The notes under the pieces are model-generated. The model searched no databases and was not told the origin of the DNA. It worked only from the letters and a program-made list of their open reading frames with translations. From positions 620,001 to 684,000 of the forward strand of contig JAGYIE010000002.1 in the NCBI GenBank assembly GCA_018402765.1: 64,000 nt of DNA, in the 5' to 3' direction. This DNA is from Vicingaceae bacterium. GTDB lineage: Bacteria > Bacteroidota > Bacteroidia > Flavobacteriales_E > Vicingaceae. The translations under genes were made by a program, and so were the position numbers. Below, one piece after another: positions 54,901-62,907 of the stretch. Numbering within the stretch: the first letter of the stretch is position 1; each line of letters starts with the position of its first letter.

Positions 54901-55292
54901 ATATTCAAATGCCTTTATCCGGTAATATTCCTTTTGCTAAAAATAATGTAGAAGGAACGCCGGCTAGCCCAATCGTTTTTACGCCAAATGGCGCTGTAAA
55001 TTGTGATTTGTATAAGAAAGCTGAAAAAAATACTATGGCAGTTGGTTACGTCTATCCAAATCCATTCAATAATGATTTGAACATAACAGTACCTTCTGAT
55101 ATGGGAGAATCTGTAGAAGTAAGTTTAGTAGATGGTTTTGGTAGATTGATACATTCAGGAAATTCAGCTAAAGGTGAACTTCTTAATTGGAGCAATATTG
55201 CTAAGAATAACATGCTATTGCCGGCAGGTATTTATTATGTAAGATTTGCGACTGATAGTGAAATCAAAGTAGAAAAAATAGTTAAATATTAA
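45948..55292 (+). CDS. giant T9SS-secreted surface protein with fibronectin-like and three LamG domains (3114 aa)
   Basis: It has a signal peptide (about 1-35) and several fibronectin III-like beta-sandwich repeats (about 40-550). A LamG/concanavalin-like domain lies at about 580-740 (FNGQIDDLRFYNRAL) and a carboxypeptidase-regulatory-like domain at about 850-915. A long region (about 1150-1900) has no domain I can name but shows conserved-looking motifs such as FGRSMNMDFGLSE and DQNPGDDFSVDVF. LamG 2 (about 1995-2160) and LamG 3 (about 2200-2385) follow, then a BACON-like domain (about 2500-2595). Two copies of a ~100-residue module occur (about 2598-2700 and 2911-3005; motif FINGEVRGVA / FSNGELRGI). 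The protein ends in a type A T9SS sorting domain (about 3032-3114, VYPNPFNNDLNI). It is probably an adhesin or cell-surface scaffold. Confidence 0.9.
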   Translation: MKLVYRLFIPFFIKPQLASLLLVGVMLSVFSVKGQLNQSEVQATIDYTAGTLRVSWTDDPGGSSVCREYTQEEKIFYRIGSGNRQKIFDNTTGGSSALSYANFNNLPGDFFSNPVMITFEGKHGNNNGSCGNPLIPSIININIQTRIDDPQSPSAGNDVSCDNVPISWLSPSIVAGAPNLKFEISRREANTTGSFTKIRDESSTSYLDFTSTAGVEQEYKIQTVMTYSGNRVAKSPGIVVNGRKIGLSGNPSGLYIDQANCNGALDVNWNWASSNNPSNFEVTRATNSALTSNVQNFVVSGSDRTIRDNAAVSGTEYFYRVKAIGACPNRSTPLVSSPTSVESQVGLGVPTATTVTSLSIDTLIREVTVNWVDNSLMEEGFKIVRQSATGQVEFDVNENVTSFVDNSADICQNLTYKVKVFNSCRTNGIISSNQQQAYIPADIRNVFNTTGNIVEASDGEFGDRIELKWKTPTRQVDDWHIYRINPLINDTTFVSSVTGSSRFFSDNTANANTLYDYLIEGVSDCAGNILYSNTTKDIGFRLAFGTVNGQVTYDGGTAVEGVKVVAEAASGVSGTSGGFNGISSYANAFNPVRLQADSMSIVSFIRPANLTGKKVIASKRTGSIGWEFFLDGSTLKLTAGNKTISASSSFIVAANWFSVGGSVSGDTMKLYVNGQLITSTTSNQYATNTTSDFLIGKTPTGDFFNGQIDDLRFYNRALSELEVARTYDVYINPSMTGLVGYWRFDEGFGSKAYDYSKTLLTPNKNHAQLNGVTFSSSKPSSSQLSAGAYTDKRGSYFIPFIPYLGNGDNFIITPSFGTHTFTPATTTLYIGGTTPNFSAIDFLDNSSFAVTGSVKFANSTCFVKDIFILVDGEVVIQNGSPVQTDANGQFSLQVPIGPHVITAEKQNHTFSVGRFPLTGNYNFQQNEVLNSFIDNSLFKVVGRVAGGGIQQALPPGLGRGKNNIGQATIRFVSQQGGGCMDTTITTDLATGEYEISLPPMKFTIPDFRITSNQSIEFQNNALLDLSQTPPTQTELDTLFKDSVGVKKIVRIDTSSFNKQLDFIYMESPILDIVGPDFGRNYGSDSVSVSVNNTKINVPVNSIGLPYPVFEENKLYEWNILANEIYVNKDINPSYPNTWINDSVPLSEGKFLIKNNLAVDQTEEIEIFPTDNFNGAQRYRFTAGQANISSDVLTPQYSFTKTFEIALVTPTFTVQWRPNAGDGTPSPLFRGVIFGGRALGNSFATQGPQVVTMILRDPPGSNSFSTWEKDETHTTTSTFETDFGGAFQLQKDISLGTSFSIGLGYSTKTEISNNLKLQLQFETSVNTNKEHVESVTRGVALSTSPDPDFVGPTADLFFGRSMNMDFGLSEVITLIDTTDCGGANTICFGSPVYYNGNAFKLGSTKTMFVIPGGYGTEFVFTQKGIEDLVIPRLVSLRDQLLTSNIKYSSLLPGGHPNYGSSNDDPIFATNATPDPEKSSREDSIGVSYHFSGYGTKDTTVIDTLSLFVTRSRVVTVVTGVDSVWWYNRQIKLWEDAIAQNEQEKVNSNSINQERNISYQAGSSITYTNSSTIEDTRTRTYNFNISESAALTFGAKIGGMGVEVEQALSLSQNISKGSSSTTGTTTTFSYTMDDQNPGDDFSVDVFNSRQGFGPIFKTRGGSTACPHQEETRTKYYKPGTIIDKATIQYEQPRITASPSTVFNVPANAQAVVNLSLINDGLKQEIYALTVIEASNPNGAILKIDGINPNRNFAVPPQSALSKQLVIEKGPNHIHYDSIALVFHSTCQYSFGTANARDIADTVYISVQFLPSCTDIDISNPSDQFVLNNDFNSNLPVLLSGYDINYGGLEKIGLQYKPSAQSSWVTLGEEWFKDTTNINTRYPNHPNPLRIPTNQAYISYNFDMAQLIDQPYQLRAVATCKIPGNPDKDEYSSIIGGVVDRVNPHPFGTPSPADGVLDPNDDISIQFNEPIESGSLTIDNFQLTGVVNGQEVRHDKVVSFDGVTDYLEISNGFDFASESFTVEFWAKRNVLGTKQTVISQGTTGNNFFSIGFNTSNKVEVTIGNQTYASTFSILDDTTWHHYAVVYDKAGLNLDISDRSSSSTQNSTTNNFFANYVSGGKTYFGKSSLSNNDFYSGSAHQFRIWNRALTPSIISSRLNNNLTGSEPGLIGCWPMEEGRGVLAQDVARARNAQVFAQWEISPKSSSAFFDGIDDYALLDSAGTLAATFEMDLTIEFWFKTSGGSPMTFLSNGSGRFTPNDINRNGWSIELAANNTIRIKNDSVDFEGVTTNFADNRWHHFALVVNRLANATVYVDGLQQNSISSDNFYGFGAPRLAVGARYSSNGINENYDRHFSGFIDEVRIWNSARLRDNLELDMFNRLKGNEFGLIAYYPFERYEVELGVAKLTPSFKDASASLLNLLAQNGASITSNESPAIALQKPVKNINFSWSVNNDKIVINTNEAAANIENVTLNVSVQGVRDLHGNVMQSPKTWIAYINKNQVLWQDVEKNLTKELNDTLTFTTRIVNNGGEVKNFTISNIPAWLTVTPSNGTITPLSTQLIRFSVNPSINIGDYKEDLILTTDFGYNEKFLVNLKVSKQSPNFFVDPTLYQKSMNVIGQIRINNTVSTNPDDKLVAFINGEVRGVANLQYMDAFDKYVAFLDVYSNTSDSVHFQIWNATKGELHTEISPVLYFVDNQLVGSPFAPQMFDAFDNVSKPIILKNGWNWVSFPLYDENMSSLANFLNEVDFSEGDMVKTIGNNSVAQYSETAGWIGSLLNDGITNDKSYLIKISSDDTLNYKGFALDPDTIVISVDSGWNRIGFVSLRNMQINTALANYNAQSGDIIKAQGRFSYYTPNLGWVGSLQVLEPTKGYLLSASDSSSFVYPRLGLLRTKANVASQAALESIVPTGFILDPYKYEASTGAIVSVEVCEEVLSNENIVLAAFSNGELRGITESAVIPDAGLAPQFYLTAYGVSGDHFTFALIDTIKHIQMPLSGNIPFAKNNVEGTPASPIVFTPNGAVNCDLYKKAEKNTMAVGYVYPNPFNNDLNITVPSDMGESVEVSLVDGFGRLIHSGNSAKGELLNWSNIAKNNMLLPAGIYYVRFATDSEIKVEKIVKY
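48783..48791 (+). repeat. G9 homopolymer inside the giant surface-protein gene
   Basis: Nine consecutive G encode GGG in the frame Ala-Gly-Gly-Gly-Ile. A second run, G7, lies at 50917-50923 in the same gene. Such tracts are rare in this AT-rich sequence and are prone to slippage during replication. Confidence 0.85.
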
Positions 55293-55450
55293 GTTTTGTC
55301 ATTAACAACAAAGAATAGTTGCGCACAACAATATTTTAGGGCATAGGCTTGTATTAGCTGCTTTTTGATTAACACGAAAAATAATAGGGGTAAGTGAGCA
55401 TTTTTTTACAAGGAGTTTAGTAATTAGAATCAATTGAATAAATAAGTAAT

Positions 55451-58400
55451 ATGAAGCAAATACGAAATTTAATAAGTGGATTACTTTTGATAGGAGCAAG
55501 CAGTGTTTTGGCGCAGTCTCCTAGCTGGAGTGTAAACCCCAATGCATTTCAATATAATATGACAGTTACAGCTAAGCTAGATGTTAATTGTGCAGTATTA
55601 ACTAATCCGTCAAATAAATTGGGGGCATTTGTTGGAGGAGTATTAAGAGGAACTGCAAACACGTCAAATGTGATTAGTGGTAATTATATAACTACAATGT
55701 CTGTTTATAGTAACATTGTAAATGGAGAAACCGTTACCTTCAGATTCTATGATGTAGCGACTGACTCAATATATACTAGCGTGGATAGCATATTATTTCA
55801 AGATAATGCAATCTATGGGACGTTAAGTTCCCCTTTTAATGTAAAAACGAATAATGCACCTACAGCGTTAATAATTTCTAATGATAGTATTCAAGAGAAT
55901 TTAGCATCAGGACAATTAGTAGGCAGTTTATCGTCAACTGATTTAGATGTTAGTCAAACACACAGCTACAGCTTAGTTAGTGGAACAGGGGCTACCAACA
56001 ATACAAGTTTTTCTATAACCGGAAATCAGTTAATCGCTAATTTTGTTGCAGATTTTGAAACTAAAAGCAGCTATACTGCCCGAATTAGAACTACAGATAG
56101 CGAGGGATGCTTCTTAGAGCAACCTATTTTGGTGCATGTGGTGAACACAAATGATGCACCTACTGCTATTTTACTTTCAAATTCTTCAGTTGACGAGGGA
56201 AGTCCGGCAAACTCTGTAATAGGTAATTTTGACGCAACTGATCAAGATCTAAATGAAACATTCACATTTAGCTTAACAAGCGGACCTGGCAGCGCTGACA
56301 ATAACATGTTTACTATTTTTGGAAATGTACTCAGAATTAGCCAAGTGCCTAATTTTGAAGTCCAATCTACCTACTCAATTAGAGTCAGAGTTACTGATTC
56401 AGGAGCAAATACTTTTGAGGATAGCTTATTGGTTATCGTAAATGATTTAAATGATCAGCCTACTGATATTCAAATAAGTAAGGATAGTGTTGACGAAAAT
56501 CGTCCACAAAATTTTTTAGTGGGAACGTTAACAACTACTGATGAAGATTTAGCTCAAACTCACATATACTCATTTGATAACATTCCTGGAAATGATAACG
56601 CTAGTTTTTTAATTGTTGGTAATCAACTTAGAACGCGTGTTGTTTTCGACTATGAGGGAAGAAAGGAATACTTTGTTTATGTTCAAACAAATGATTTAAA
56701 TGGTGGGCTTTTTACGAAATTAATTACCATAAAAATCAATGATGCGAATGACACGCCTACAGATCTATTATTAAGTAATGCTAGCGTGAATGAGAATATG
56801 CCTGCAGGCTTATTTGTAGGTAAATTAAATACAATTGATCAGGATACTTTTCAGCTGCATATTTATTCCTTAACTAATGGCGTAGGTGATGCAGATAATG
56901 CTGATTTTACCGTAAGAGCCGACTCGTTATTTACTGCTATTGTTTTAGACAAAAACTTAAAACCTCAGCATAGCATACGATTAGCTACAAACGACCAAAA
57001 TGGAGGGATTTATAGTAAGCCTTACACCATCTTTGTTAAAGACGTCAATAATTTCCCAAGCAGCATATCACTCTCAAATACCATTTTTCCTGAGAATACA
57101 CCTATTGGGGATCAAGTTGGCGTATTTAGTACAGTTGATGCTGATCTCGGGGATGTTCATACATACTCCTTAGTCGCAGGTGCAGGTAGTCAAGACAACA
57201 GCAGTTTTCAAATTGCAGGAGATCGTTTACAAACAAGGGTTGCATTTAATTACAATCAACAACAGGCCTTTACGATTAGAATTGAGACCAATGATGGATT
57301 TGGAGGAACTTTTCAAGATACGTTTAACATTAGTGTAACCAATTCAAATGATGCGCCAACAGATATTGCATTAACTCCTGCTTCATTTAATGAAATGGTG
57401 CCGCAAAATACACTTATAGGCTTATTAACTTCTGCAGATGCGGATAGTAATGATACGCATAGTTACAGCTTTGTTGCAGGTTCTAATGATAATAGTTCTT
57501 TTGTTATTTCAGGTAATGAATTAAGAACTCAAGGGCAATTTGACTTTGAAACTAAACAGTTGTATTTAATTGAAGTAAAAACAACCGATGCTTTAGGCCT
57601 CAATTACACTCGTCAATTAACAGTGAATGTGTTAGATAGCAATGATGCTCCTACCCAAATTAACTTGTCAAACGATAGTATTGATGAGCAACTTCCAAAA
57701 GGCTCATTTGTAGCTAACATGATAACGATAGATGAAGATGCCGTTGATAGTTTTACCTATTCATTGGTGCCAGGTCAAGGATCAACCGATAATGGTTTAT
57801 TTAGAATTAATGGTCAATTATTAGAGACTGATTCTGTTTTAAACTATAATAATAAGCGGAAGAGGAATATTCGAATTAGAAGTACTGATGCAGGGGGAAA
57901 GTTTACTGAGAAGAACTTTACTATAAATGTTGTGAATATAAATGATATTCCAACTGCTATATACCTTTCAGACACTACAGTTTTGGAAAATAGCCCAATA
58001 GGCACTAGAGTTGGTAGCCTTGTTTCGATAGATGCAGATGATAACGAAACGTTTATGTACACTTTTGTAAACGGTTTAGGAGATGCTGATAATGCACGAT
58101 TCAGTATTCAAAATGATGAGATACTCACAGCAGCTAATTATGATTTTGAAACAAAAGTTCTTTATCAAATTAGAGTAAGAACAACTGACTCAAGAGGTGG
58201 ATCATTTGAACAACCTTTCACAATTAATATTCTAAATCAAAATGAACGACCAACAAGTTTAGACCAGTCTTTTGTTGTGCAAGAGAATTTGCCAATAGGA
58301 AGTTTTGTTGGCCAGTTGATAGTTGAGGATGTAGATAATGGAGATATCCTCACATACCAGTTATTAGATGGTACTGCTCAGGTATCAATTAATTCAAATT

Positions 58401-58807
58401 CAGGTGAGTTATCAACCAACGCATCATATGATTATGAATCTGTCAGATCTTATGAAATAACTGTTCAAACTTCAGATGCTGGTGGCTTGAAAGATACAAC
58501 ACTAGTTACCATAATCGTGTCTGATCAGATTGAAGGAACGCTTCCTGCTGCGGGTTATTTTTCTCCTAATGGTGATGGATATAATGATACTTGGCAAATT
58601 CAAAATGTAAACCTATACAATAACTATAAATTGGTAATATTTTCTACTACTGGAGAAATAGTTTTTGATAAGAGTTCAAACTACACAAATGATTGGGATG
58701 GAACATTCAATGGAGAAGAATTGCCCGATGGAGTATATTACTATTTTTTACAAAGTAATAGTAATGCCAATGATATCTACAAAGGAACCATAACGTTAAA
58801 AAGATAA
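55451..58807 (+). CDS. cadherin-repeat surface protein with type B T9SS sorting domain (1118 aa)
   Basis: It has a signal peptide (about 1-22, ending VLAQ) and an N-terminal ~110-residue module related to the two modules of the upstream giant protein (LGAFVGGVLRGTA). Nine cadherin-like repeats of ~97 residues follow, each opening with NDAPT or a variant and carrying calcium-site motifs such as 'DxDxxxTHSYSL', 'FDFETK..Y.I.V.TTD' and 'I.V.NxND'. The C-terminus (about 1031-1118: GYFSPNGDGYNDTWQI; GEELPDGVYYY; YKGTITLKR) is the gliding-motility-associated, type B T9SS sorting domain. These substrates usually need a PorP/SprF partner, and such a gene follows five bases downstream. Calcium-dependent adhesion is the likely role. 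Confidence 0.93.
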   Translation: MKQIRNLISGLLLIGASSVLAQSPSWSVNPNAFQYNMTVTAKLDVNCAVLTNPSNKLGAFVGGVLRGTANTSNVISGNYITTMSVYSNIVNGETVTFRFYDVATDSIYTSVDSILFQDNAIYGTLSSPFNVKTNNAPTALIISNDSIQENLASGQLVGSLSSTDLDVSQTHSYSLVSGTGATNNTSFSITGNQLIANFVADFETKSSYTARIRTTDSEGCFLEQPILVHVVNTNDAPTAILLSNSSVDEGSPANSVIGNFDATDQDLNETFTFSLTSGPGSADNNMFTIFGNVLRISQVPNFEVQSTYSIRVRVTDSGANTFEDSLLVIVNDLNDQPTDIQISKDSVDENRPQNFLVGTLTTTDEDLAQTHIYSFDNIPGNDNASFLIVGNQLRTRVVFDYEGRKEYFVYVQTNDLNGGLFTKLITIKINDANDTPTDLLLSNASVNENMPAGLFVGKLNTIDQDTFQLHIYSLTNGVGDADNADFTVRADSLFTAIVLDKNLKPQHSIRLATNDQNGGIYSKPYTIFVKDVNNFPSSISLSNTIFPENTPIGDQVGVFSTVDADLGDVHTYSLVAGAGSQDNSSFQIAGDRLQTRVAFNYNQQQAFTIRIETNDGFGGTFQDTFNISVTNSNDAPTDIALTPASFNEMVPQNTLIGLLTSADADSNDTHSYSFVAGSNDNSSFVISGNELRTQGQFDFETKQLYLIEVKTTDALGLNYTRQLTVNVLDSNDAPTQINLSNDSIDEQLPKGSFVANMITIDEDAVDSFTYSLVPGQGSTDNGLFRINGQLLETDSVLNYNNKRKRNIRIRSTDAGGKFTEKNFTINVVNINDIPTAIYLSDTTVLENSPIGTRVGSLVSIDADDNETFMYTFVNGLGDADNARFSIQNDEILTAANYDFETKVLYQIRVRTTDSRGGSFEQPFTINILNQNERPTSLDQSFVVQENLPIGSFVGQLIVEDVDNGDILTYQLLDGTAQVSINSNSGELSTNASYDYESVRSYEITVQTSDAGGLKDTTLVTIIVSDQIEGTLPAAGYFSPNGDGYNDTWQIQNVNLYNNYKLVIFSTTGEIVFDKSSNYTNDWDGTFNGEELPDGVYYYFLQSNSNANDIYKGTITLKR

Positions 58808-58812
58808 GTAAA

Positions 58813-59919
58813 ATGAAGAAAGGATTATTAATTGCCGCATTAGCGTTAAGCAGCTTTAGTTATGGGCAAGAATTATCACATAACTATTACAATTATATTT
58901 TAAACAGATTTAATCTAAACCCTGCGTTTGCAGGAAATAATGGAAATATTTCTGCTATGTTAAATACTAAAACCTATTTATCGGGGTTTAGTGGTGCACC
59001 AAGAAATACCATGTTTGGACTTCATGCTCCAATTAGCTTAAATCAAGGCTTAGGAATGCGAGTAGTGTCTGATCGAAGAGGTGGTTTTGAGGTTGATAAA
59101 TACGATGCAGCCTATAGTTACCAAATTCAATTGGATGACCGACAAGATCTTCGCTTCGGAATATCCGCAGGAGCGATTACACGCAAGCTGAATACATCAG
59201 GAATAAATAATATAGATCTGCTAAACCAAAATGACCCTACTTTGGCAGGGAATTATTTTAATGAGACAAATTTTATCGCTGGGGTTGGCTTAGTATATGA
59301 TTTTGATAATTTACAAGTTGGTTTAAGTGCTCCTCATTTAGTTCAGGGAAGTGAACCAATTAGCGATTATATAGTTGGATCCGTATCTTATAGATATGAA
59401 TTTGACAATTCTCCGTTTTCAATTACACCTACAGTAATTTATCAGAATTTGCCGGTTTTAGAAAACCAATTTGATGTATTGTTGAAAGGGGAGTATGAGC
59501 AAAAAGTATGGGCACTTGCAGGCTACAGATCAAATAACAACCTAACATTCGGGCTAGGATTTGATTTAGGTCCTTTCGGCCTCGGATATGCTTATGAGAT
59601 GTCAAATTCTGACTTAGAAATGATCGGAGGCGGATCACATGAGATAGTTATTCAGGTGGCATTTAAGTCTGAAAAGCAAAAGAAAAAAACGGAATTGGTT
59701 CAAACTTTAGATGATTATGTTGCTCGATTTGATGCAATGATCAACGATAACAATAATCAATACAATAGAGAGCAAGTACAATCCGAAATAATGCAAATAC
59801 GTTCTGAATTAAATAAATTAGACGCTACTAATGACAAAGGTGCTGCGAAGCTAGTAGAGAAGCGTTTGGTTAAGATAGAACAGCAAATAATTGCACTAGA
59901 AAAAAAATACAATAAGTAA
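58813..59919 (+). CDS. PorP/SprF family T9SS outer membrane protein with charged C-terminal extension
   Basis: This 368-residue protein has a signal peptide (1-~18, SFSYGQ). The family signature follows: YNYILNRFNLNPAFAGNNGN, then FSGAPRNTMFGLHAPI and a barrel of about twelve strands ending near residue 285 (GGGSHEIVIQVAF). The last ~80 residues (EKQKKKTELVQTLDD... to EQQIIALEKKYNK) form a highly charged helix likely to be a coiled coil in the periplasm, which ordinary SprF proteins lack. SprF-like proteins hold type B substrates at the cell surface; the partner here is probably the cadherin-like protein encoded just upstream. Confidence 0.9.
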   Translation: MKKGLLIAALALSSFSYGQELSHNYYNYILNRFNLNPAFAGNNGNISAMLNTKTYLSGFSGAPRNTMFGLHAPISLNQGLGMRVVSDRRGGFEVDKYDAAYSYQIQLDDRQDLRFGISAGAITRKLNTSGINNIDLLNQNDPTLAGNYFNETNFIAGVGLVYDFDNLQVGLSAPHLVQGSEPISDYIVGSVSYRYEFDNSPFSITPTVIYQNLPVLENQFDVLLKGEYEQKVWALAGYRSNNNLTFGLGFDLGPFGLGYAYEMSNSDLEMIGGGSHEIVIQVAFKSEKQKKKTELVQTLDDYVARFDAMINDNNNQYNREQVQSEIMQIRSELNKLDATNDKGAAKLVEKRLVKIEQQIIALEKKYNK

Positions 59920-60476
59920 TGAAAAAACTATTATGTATACTGTTGTTTACATCCTCATTTAACTGCTTATTTGCTCAGTCAGATAGTGGTGAATTGATTC
60001 AAAATAAAGCTAAAATCAATGAACTTAACGAAAGGTTAGATAAATTGATTAAGTCCACTGGTGAAATACCCAAAGATAGTTTGGAGCTTAAAATTGACTG
60101 GTTAATTCAAGAAATGAAAGTAGTTAAGTCAGACATCTCTGCGTTTAAAACCACTTTTAATACTGTTTCAAATGAAAATAAGCAGATCTTAGATGAACTG
60201 AAGAATAACGTAATTGATGCAAAAGATTTAATTACGGATAAGTTTTATGTAGTTATTGGCTCACGTCGTGACGAATCAAGGGCTCGGGAATTGACAAAGA
60301 AATTAGCCGTTAATCATCCCGTACAGTTAGTAATGAATAGCAAAGGAACATGGCATCATGTAATTTTGAAAGAAGCATTTACACAAGAAGAGGCAATTCA
60401 GATGGCGAACGCTTTACGGATGGAATCAAGGTTTAAAGATGCTTGGTGGACGGCGTCCAAGAGATTACAGAATTAG
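59919..60476 (+). CDS. exported coiled-coil protein with SPOR-like C-terminal domain
   Basis: This 185-residue protein has a signal peptide (about 1-20, NCLFAQ), then a coiled-coil region (about 25-105, LNERLDKLIK and further heptads). A C-terminal ~75-residue SPOR-like domain follows (FYVVIGSRRDESRARELTKK; WHHVILKEAFTQEEAIQMA). SPOR domains bind denuded peptidoglycan. Its start overlaps the PorP/SprF stop by one base. The coiled coil here and the charged tail of the PorP/SprF protein suggest that the two interact and anchor the complex to the cell wall; this is inference. Confidence 0.82.
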   Translation: MKKLLCILLFTSSFNCLFAQSDSGELIQNKAKINELNERLDKLIKSTGEIPKDSLELKIDWLIQEMKVVKSDISAFKTTFNTVSNENKQILDELKNNVIDAKDLITDKFYVVIGSRRDESRARELTKKLAVNHPVQLVMNSKGTWHHVILKEAFTQEEAIQMANALRMESRFKDAWWTASKRLQN

Positions 60477-60500
60477 GCCACCATACCTGCTTTTTATACG

Positions 60501-60534
60501 AAACGCCCGAATCAATTTCTTGATTCGGGCGTTT
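60501..60534. terminator. bidirectional terminator after the surface-protein operon
   Basis: AAACGCCCGAATCAA pairs perfectly with TTGATTCGGGCGTTT around TTTC. It ends the plus-strand surface operon and the minus-strand aspS. Confidence 0.92.
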
Positions 60535-60599
60535 TATAGTTTTATCTATTCTTCTATTAGCTCATTTAATGATTTAGCGGTTTAATTGGGATGTTTATT

Positions 60600-62360
60600 T
60601 TACGATTTTGTTACAGGCTTTACTGTATTCAAAAACAATTCTTCCAATTGAGCGTCTGCGATGATTGCAGGAGCATCTATCATGACATCTCTGCCACTAT
60701 TATTCTTTGGAAAGGCAATGTAATCACGAATAGATTCTGAGCCACCAAATAACGCACAAAGTCGATCAAAACCTAATGCTATACCACCGTGTGGAGGTGC
60801 GCCATATTCAAAGGCATTCATCAAGAAGCCAAACTGTGCTTTTGCTTCCTCTTCGGTAAATCCTAAAAGGTCAAACATTTTCTTTTGCAAATCTTTGTCG
60901 TGAATTCTAATTGATCCACCACCAATCTCAACACCATTAATTACCATGTCATAGGCGTTCGCTCTAATGTCTCCTGGTGCAGTATTCATTTTGTCTAAAT
61001 CAGCTAGTTTGGGAGACGTAAAAGGGTGGTGCATTGCATGAAAACGCTCGCTATCCTCATCCCATTCTAATAATGGGAAGTCGATTACCCAAAGTGGAGC
61101 AAACGTATCGTTGTCTCTTAAACCCAATTGTTTTCCCATTTCCAAACGTAATTCGCTAAGTGCTTTTCTAGATTTATTTACATCACCAGAAATAACTAAG
61201 AGTAAGTCGCCAGGCTTTGCATTCATTTTGTCTGCCCAAGTTTTTAACTTTTCTGCATCAAAGAATTTATCTACTGATGATTTAAATGTTCCATCAGTGT
61301 TTACTTTTACATAGACCAATCCTGTAGCTCCAACTTGTGGTTTCTTTACAAAATCGGTTAATGCATCTAATTGTTTTCTAGTATATTCAGAACAACCCTC
61401 AGCACATATTCCTACGACTAATTCCGCATCATCAAATACCTTGAATCCTTGGTTTTTTGCTAGGTCATTTAGCTCAACAAATGACATCCCAAAACGAATG
61501 TCTGGTTTATCATTTCCGTATAAACGCATGGCATCATCAAAAGTCATCCTTGGAAAGTCAAATAATTCAACATCTTTTACCGTTTTGAACAAGTGCTTCA
61601 TCATGTCTTCAAATGTGTTCAAGATATCTTCTTGTTCGATGAAAGTCATTTCACAATCAATCTGCGTAAACTCTGGCTGACGATCGGCTCTTAAATCTTC
61701 ATCTCTAAAACACTTTACAATTTGGTAATATCGGTCATAACCGGCCACCATTAATAACTGCTTAAAGGTTTGTGGAGATTGCGGAAGTGCGTAAAACTCA
61801 TTTGGGTTCATTCTTGAAGGAACCACAAAATCACGAGCGCCTTCGGGTGTAGATTTAATTAAATAAGGAGTTTCTACTTCAATAAAATCTTCGTTGTTTA
61901 AGAAGTTTCTTACTTCCTTATTGATTTGATGTCTCAGCATCAATTTTGAAGCTACTGGTTTTCTTCTTAAGTCCAAGTAACGATACCTCATTCTCAAGTC
62001 TTCTCCACCATCAGTTTCATCTTCTATTGTAAATGGAGGAGTTTTGGAAGCATTTAAAATAGTCATTGAATTTACTTCAATTTCTATTTCTCCTGTGCTC
62101 ATATTTTTATTCTTGCTGCTTCTTTCAATTACTTTACCGGTGATAGAAATGACAAACTCACGACCTAGTTTTCTAGCCTTTTCGCAAAGTTCGGCATGTG
62201 TTTCCATGTTGAAAACCAACTGTGTAATTCCATAGCGATCACGAAGATCGATAAATGTCATACCTCCTAAATCTCTTGATTTTTGTACCCACCCACAAAG
62301 GGTTACATCTTTATCTAAGTCTGAAATGGTTAATTCTCCACAAGTATTTGATCGCAACAT
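60600..62360 (-). CDS. aspS: aspartyl-tRNA synthetase
   Basis: This 586-residue class II synthetase has an N-terminal OB-fold anticodon-binding domain ([31 protein letters not shown]). Motif 2 is in [42 protein letters not shown]. The bacterial GAD insertion follows in the middle. Motif 3 is [16 protein letters not shown]. The ATG at 62360 starts directly at the conserved [10 protein letters not shown]; the TTG nine bases upstream is not used. Bacterial-type length with the GAD domain. Confidence 0.98.
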   Translation of the reverse strand: MLRSNTCGELTISDLDKDVTLCGWVQKSRDLGGMTFIDLRDRYGITQLVFNMETHAELCEKARKLGREFVISITGKVIERSSKNKNMSTGEIEIEVNSMTILNASKTPPFTIEDETDGGEDLRMRYRYLDLRRKPVASKLMLRHQINKEVRNFLNNEDFIEVETPYLIKSTPEGARDFVVPSRMNPNEFYALPQSPQTFKQLLMVAGYDRYYQIVKCFRDEDLRADRQPEFTQIDCEMTFIEQEDILNTFEDMMKHLFKTVKDVELFDFPRMTFDDAMRLYGNDKPDIRFGMSFVELNDLAKNQGFKVFDDAELVVGICAEGCSEYTRKQLDALTDFVKKPQVGATGLVYVKVNTDGTFKSSVDKFFDAEKLKTWADKMNAKPGDLLLVISGDVNKSRKALSELRLEMGKQLGLRDNDTFAPLWVIDFPLLEWDEDSERFHAMHHPFTSPKLADLDKMNTAPGDIRANAYDMVINGVEIGGGSIRIHDKDLQKKMFDLLGFTEEEAKAQFGFLMNAFEYGAPPHGGIALGFDRLCALFGGSESIRDYIAFPKNNSGRDVMIDAPAIIADAQLEELFLNTVKPVTKS

Positions 62361-62383
62361 ATTCTTCAATATAATTTATGCTG

Positions 62384-62391
62384 CGAAATTA
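62384..62391 (-). promoter_or_regulatory. possible -7 box of aspS
   Basis: On the minus strand this reads TAATTTCG, 23 bases upstream of the aspS start, the TTCG variant of the box. Confidence 0.4.
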
Positions 62392-62432
62392 GTAAATCGG
62401 CCTCTCTTTAACTACATAACACCTACTTTAAT

Positions 62433-62440
62433 TAGCTTTG
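62433..62440 (+). promoter_or_regulatory. -7 promoter box of tadA
   Basis: TAGCTTTG lies 17 bases upstream of the ATG at 62458 in the short divergent region shared with aspS. It supports that start over an upstream in-frame ATG inside aspS. Confidence 0.5.
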
Positions 62441-62457
62441 CTAAAAAGAATAAAAGC

Positions 62458-62907
62458 ATGGAGCTAACGGTATTTTCAGACGAACGGTTTATGAAAGAAG
62501 CCCTAAAAGAGGCAAATAAAGCATTTGAAGCCGATGAAGTACCTGTTGGAGCAGTGGTGGTCCATAAGAATACCATTATCGCAAGGGCGCATAATTATAC
62601 AGAAGCGTTAAATGATGTAACAGCTCATGCAGAAATGCAAGCTTTTACGGCTGCTGCTGATTATTTAGGCGGAAAGTACTTAGATGAATGTACCTTGTAT
62701 GTTACTCTAGAGCCTTGTGTTATGTGCGCCGGAGCTGCCTTTTGGACACAAATTGGCAAAGTAGTGTTCGGTGCAGCTGATGAACGACGGGGATATCAAG
62801 CAGCAGCAGAGAAATCGATATTGCACCCAAAAACGGAAGTGGTTTCTGGTGTTATGGGAGCTGACTGTAGTTCGCTGATTCGTAATTTTTTTAGAAGTAA
62901 GCGGTAA
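62458..62907 (+). CDS. tadA: tRNA adenosine(34) deaminase/nucleoside deaminase
   Basis: This 149-residue zinc deaminase converts adenosine 34 of tRNA-Arg to inosine; guanine deaminase-like relatives look similar. The active site is HAEMQA (zinc His and catalytic Glu) and LEPCVMCAGA (two zinc Cys). The substrate-side motif is DERRGYQAAA, then SLIRNFFRSKR at the C-terminus. The ATG at 62458 is the start because the 44 codons upstream overlap aspS and its promoter on the opposite strand. Confidence 0.92.
   Translation: MELTVFSDERFMKEALKEANKAFEADEVPVGAVVVHKNTIIARAHNYTEALNDVTAHAEMQAFTAAADYLGGKYLDECTLYVTLEPCVMCAGAAFWTQIGKVVFGAADERRGYQAAAEKSILHPKTEVVSGVMGADCSSLIRNFFRSKR

Noticed and set aside
62326-62457. 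Longer tadA starting inside aspS
   Set aside because: The extension overlaps the aspS start and both promoters and has no family similarity.
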